5,402 bases of DNA from NCBI GenBank assembly GCA_030612785.1, contig JAUWNF010000280.1, forward strand, positions 1-5,402, read 5' to 3'. Positions within the stretch are counted from its first letter, which is position 1. Each line of letters starts with the position of its first letter. The DNA is from Phycisphaerales bacterium (GTDB lineage: Bacteria; Planctomycetota; Phycisphaerae; UBA1845). Position numbers and translations under genes: made by a program. A model generated the notes under the pieces. That model was not told the origin of the DNA. It did not search any database and worked only from the letters and a program-made list of their open reading frames with translations. This document shows, piece by piece, positions 4,272 through 5,402 of this stretch.

Positions 4272-5402
4272 ATGAAGACGGCGCTTACGCGAGCAGTATG
4301 CATGGTAGCGGTCCTGGGGGCCGCTTGGTTCAACCCGACCGCCTCTGCGGCGCCGGGGGACGTGCAGGCCTCTTTCGATCTTCCGTGCAAGTATCCCGCC
4401 GGGCTGGCGTCTGACGGGCAGCACCTGTTCGTGGTCGACTGGCGCGCGGCGAAGGTGTACGCGCTCGATCCGGCCGACGGTGCGACCGGACGCACTTGGG
4501 ACGCACCGACGCTCAAGCCGCACGGCTTGGCCTACGGAGGGGGCAAGCTGTTCGTCGCGGACGATCATACCGGGATGGTATACGCGCTGGATCCGGCAAG
4601 CGGCATGGTCGAGCACCACTTCGAGGCCCCGGGGACGCGGACGACCGGGCTGGCCTATGCCGACGGCGTGTTGTACCTGCTCGAAAGAAAGAGCCGGCGA
4701 ATCTACAAAGTCCACCCCGACGACGGGACCATCCTGGGTTACTTTGCCGTGCCCGATAGCGCCTGCACCTGCATGACCTATGACGGCAAATACCTATGGG
4801 TCTCAAACCGGATCAAGGACGAGCTGTACATGGTCGAGCCGGAGAGCGGGATGGTGGTGGCGATTGTGGAAGCTCCCGGTCCCTACGCGGCAGGGCTGGC
4901 CTGGCTCGGAGACCATCTGTGGAACGTGGATTTTCAGACCCGCAAGCTCTACCGGCTGGTTCTCGATGACACCCCGAGGTACCGGCTGACGGATACTCGC
5001 ACGGCGCGAGTCGAGTGTCTGTGGTCCCTCACGAACTATGGCCCGGGCGAAGTGCGGGACCTCACGGTGAATGTGGCCCTACCGGACAATCTCCCCAACC
5101 AACGGTTGCGCTCGGAGGTCAGGTTCTCCACGTCGCCGACGGAGACCGTCGCCGACCGCTGGGGCCAGCGGTGCGCCCGCTTTGAACTCGGTACGGTCCC
5201 GGCGGGCCGCAAGGCGGCGGTGTCCTACGCGGTGGACGTCGAGGTATCCGCGATTCGCTACCTGATCCTGCCGGAGAAGATCGGGACGCTCAATGACATT
5301 CCCGAACAGATCCGGCAGGAGTACACAGTGGACGGGGCGCGCTATCAGATCGACAGCCCGTACATCCGGGAGACGGTGAAGAAGGTCGTCGGCGACGAAC
5401 AG
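4272..5402 (+). CDS. Exported beta-propeller-repeat protein with probable transglutaminase-like domain (C-terminus off window)
   Basis: 377 codons are open to the right edge, so the C-terminus is missing. Residues 1-26 are a Sec signal peptide (KTALTR basic start, hydrophobic VCMVAVLGAAWF, cleavage after ASA). Five ~41-residue repeats follow at about 44-70, 85-111, 126-152, 168-193 and 208-233. Each has the pattern GLAxDGxxLxVxD, then a basic residue, then VYALDPxxG, typical of YVTN/SMP-30/PQQ-like beta-propeller blades. Residues 240-330 look like an Ig-like beta domain (SLTNYGPGEVRDLTVNVALP). IPEQIRQEYTVDGARYQIDSPYIRETVKKVVGDEQ (343-377, here in pieces: EYTVDGARYQIDSP, then IRETVKKVVGDEQ) matches the lead-in to bacterial transglutaminase-like domains, whose Cys-His-Asp core would lie beyond the edge. 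The transglutaminase assignment is therefore inference. It should act in the periplasm or outside the cytoplasmic membrane. It follows dapF by 18 bases with a strong ribosome site, yet a peptidoglycan role is unproven. Confidence 0.82.
   Translation, partial: MKTALTRAVCMVAVLGAAWFNPTASAAPGDVQASFDLPCKYPAGLASDGQHLFVVDWRAAKVYALDPADGATGRTWDAPTLKPHGLAYGGGKLFVADDHTGMVYALDPASGMVEHHFEAPGTRTTGLAYADGVLYLLERKSRRIYKVHPDDGTILGYFAVPDSACTCMTYDGKYLWVSNRIKDELYMVEPESGMVVAIVEAPGPYAAGLAWLGDHLWNVDFQTRKLYRLVLDDTPRYRLTDTRTARVECLWSLTNYGPGEVRDLTVNVALPDNLPNQRLRSEVRFSTSPTETVADRWGQRCARFELGTVPAGRKAAVSYAVDVEVSAIRYLILPEKIGTLNDIPEQIRQEYTVDGARYQIDSPYIRETVKKVVGDEQ

Overview
The window looks like chromosomal DNA from an uncultured, GC-rich bacterium. 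Planctomycetota or a relative is my best guess, for three reasons: the style of the DapF protein, the loosely packed genes, and short palindromic repeats lying inside and between genes. This is inference from sequence style, not a database match. No rRNA, tRNA, CRISPR array, insertion sequence or phage gene is visible.

Left part (1-1451, minus strand). Two genes are read leftward. The upstream one (681-1451) is an FkbM-family SAM-dependent methyltransferase. Its last ~30 residues are encoded by a 60-base palindromic tandem repeat. It overlaps by four bases (TTGA) a second gene with a TTG start (1-684). That gene runs off the left edge and ends in a segment resembling the N-terminal nucleotide-fold region of MptE-like/DUF115 or CgeB-like glycosylation proteins. 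A smaller palindrome of the same sequence style sits in frame inside it.

Middle (1452-2650). A divergent intergenic region holds a 21-bp-arm inverted repeat (1496-1560). It is followed by a plus-strand gene (1790-2650) for a second, distantly FkbM-like methyltransferase with glycine-rich EFGVGDG and DIDGNDYW motifs. Two methyltransferases plus a probable glycosylation-type protein suggest a surface-glycan or flagellar-glycan neighbourhood.

Right part (2651-5402, plus strand). After 229 noncoding bases comes a compact, probably co-transcribed set. A Nudix hydrolase of the ADP-ribose pyrophosphatase type (2880-3404) is followed by dapF, diaminopimelate epimerase (3426-4253). Last is an exported protein (4272 to the right edge) with five beta-propeller-like repeats, then an Ig-like region and a segment typical of the lead-in to a transglutaminase-like domain. 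DapF makes meso-DAP for lysine and peptidoglycan. The Nudix enzyme is probably housekeeping. The role of the exported protein is unknown.

Most noteworthy are the two kinds of palindromic repeat, one of which has become part of a methyltransferase C-terminus, the TTG-started overlapping gene, and the propeller-plus-transglutaminase-like architecture. I see no convincing evidence of a wholly new multi-gene system.
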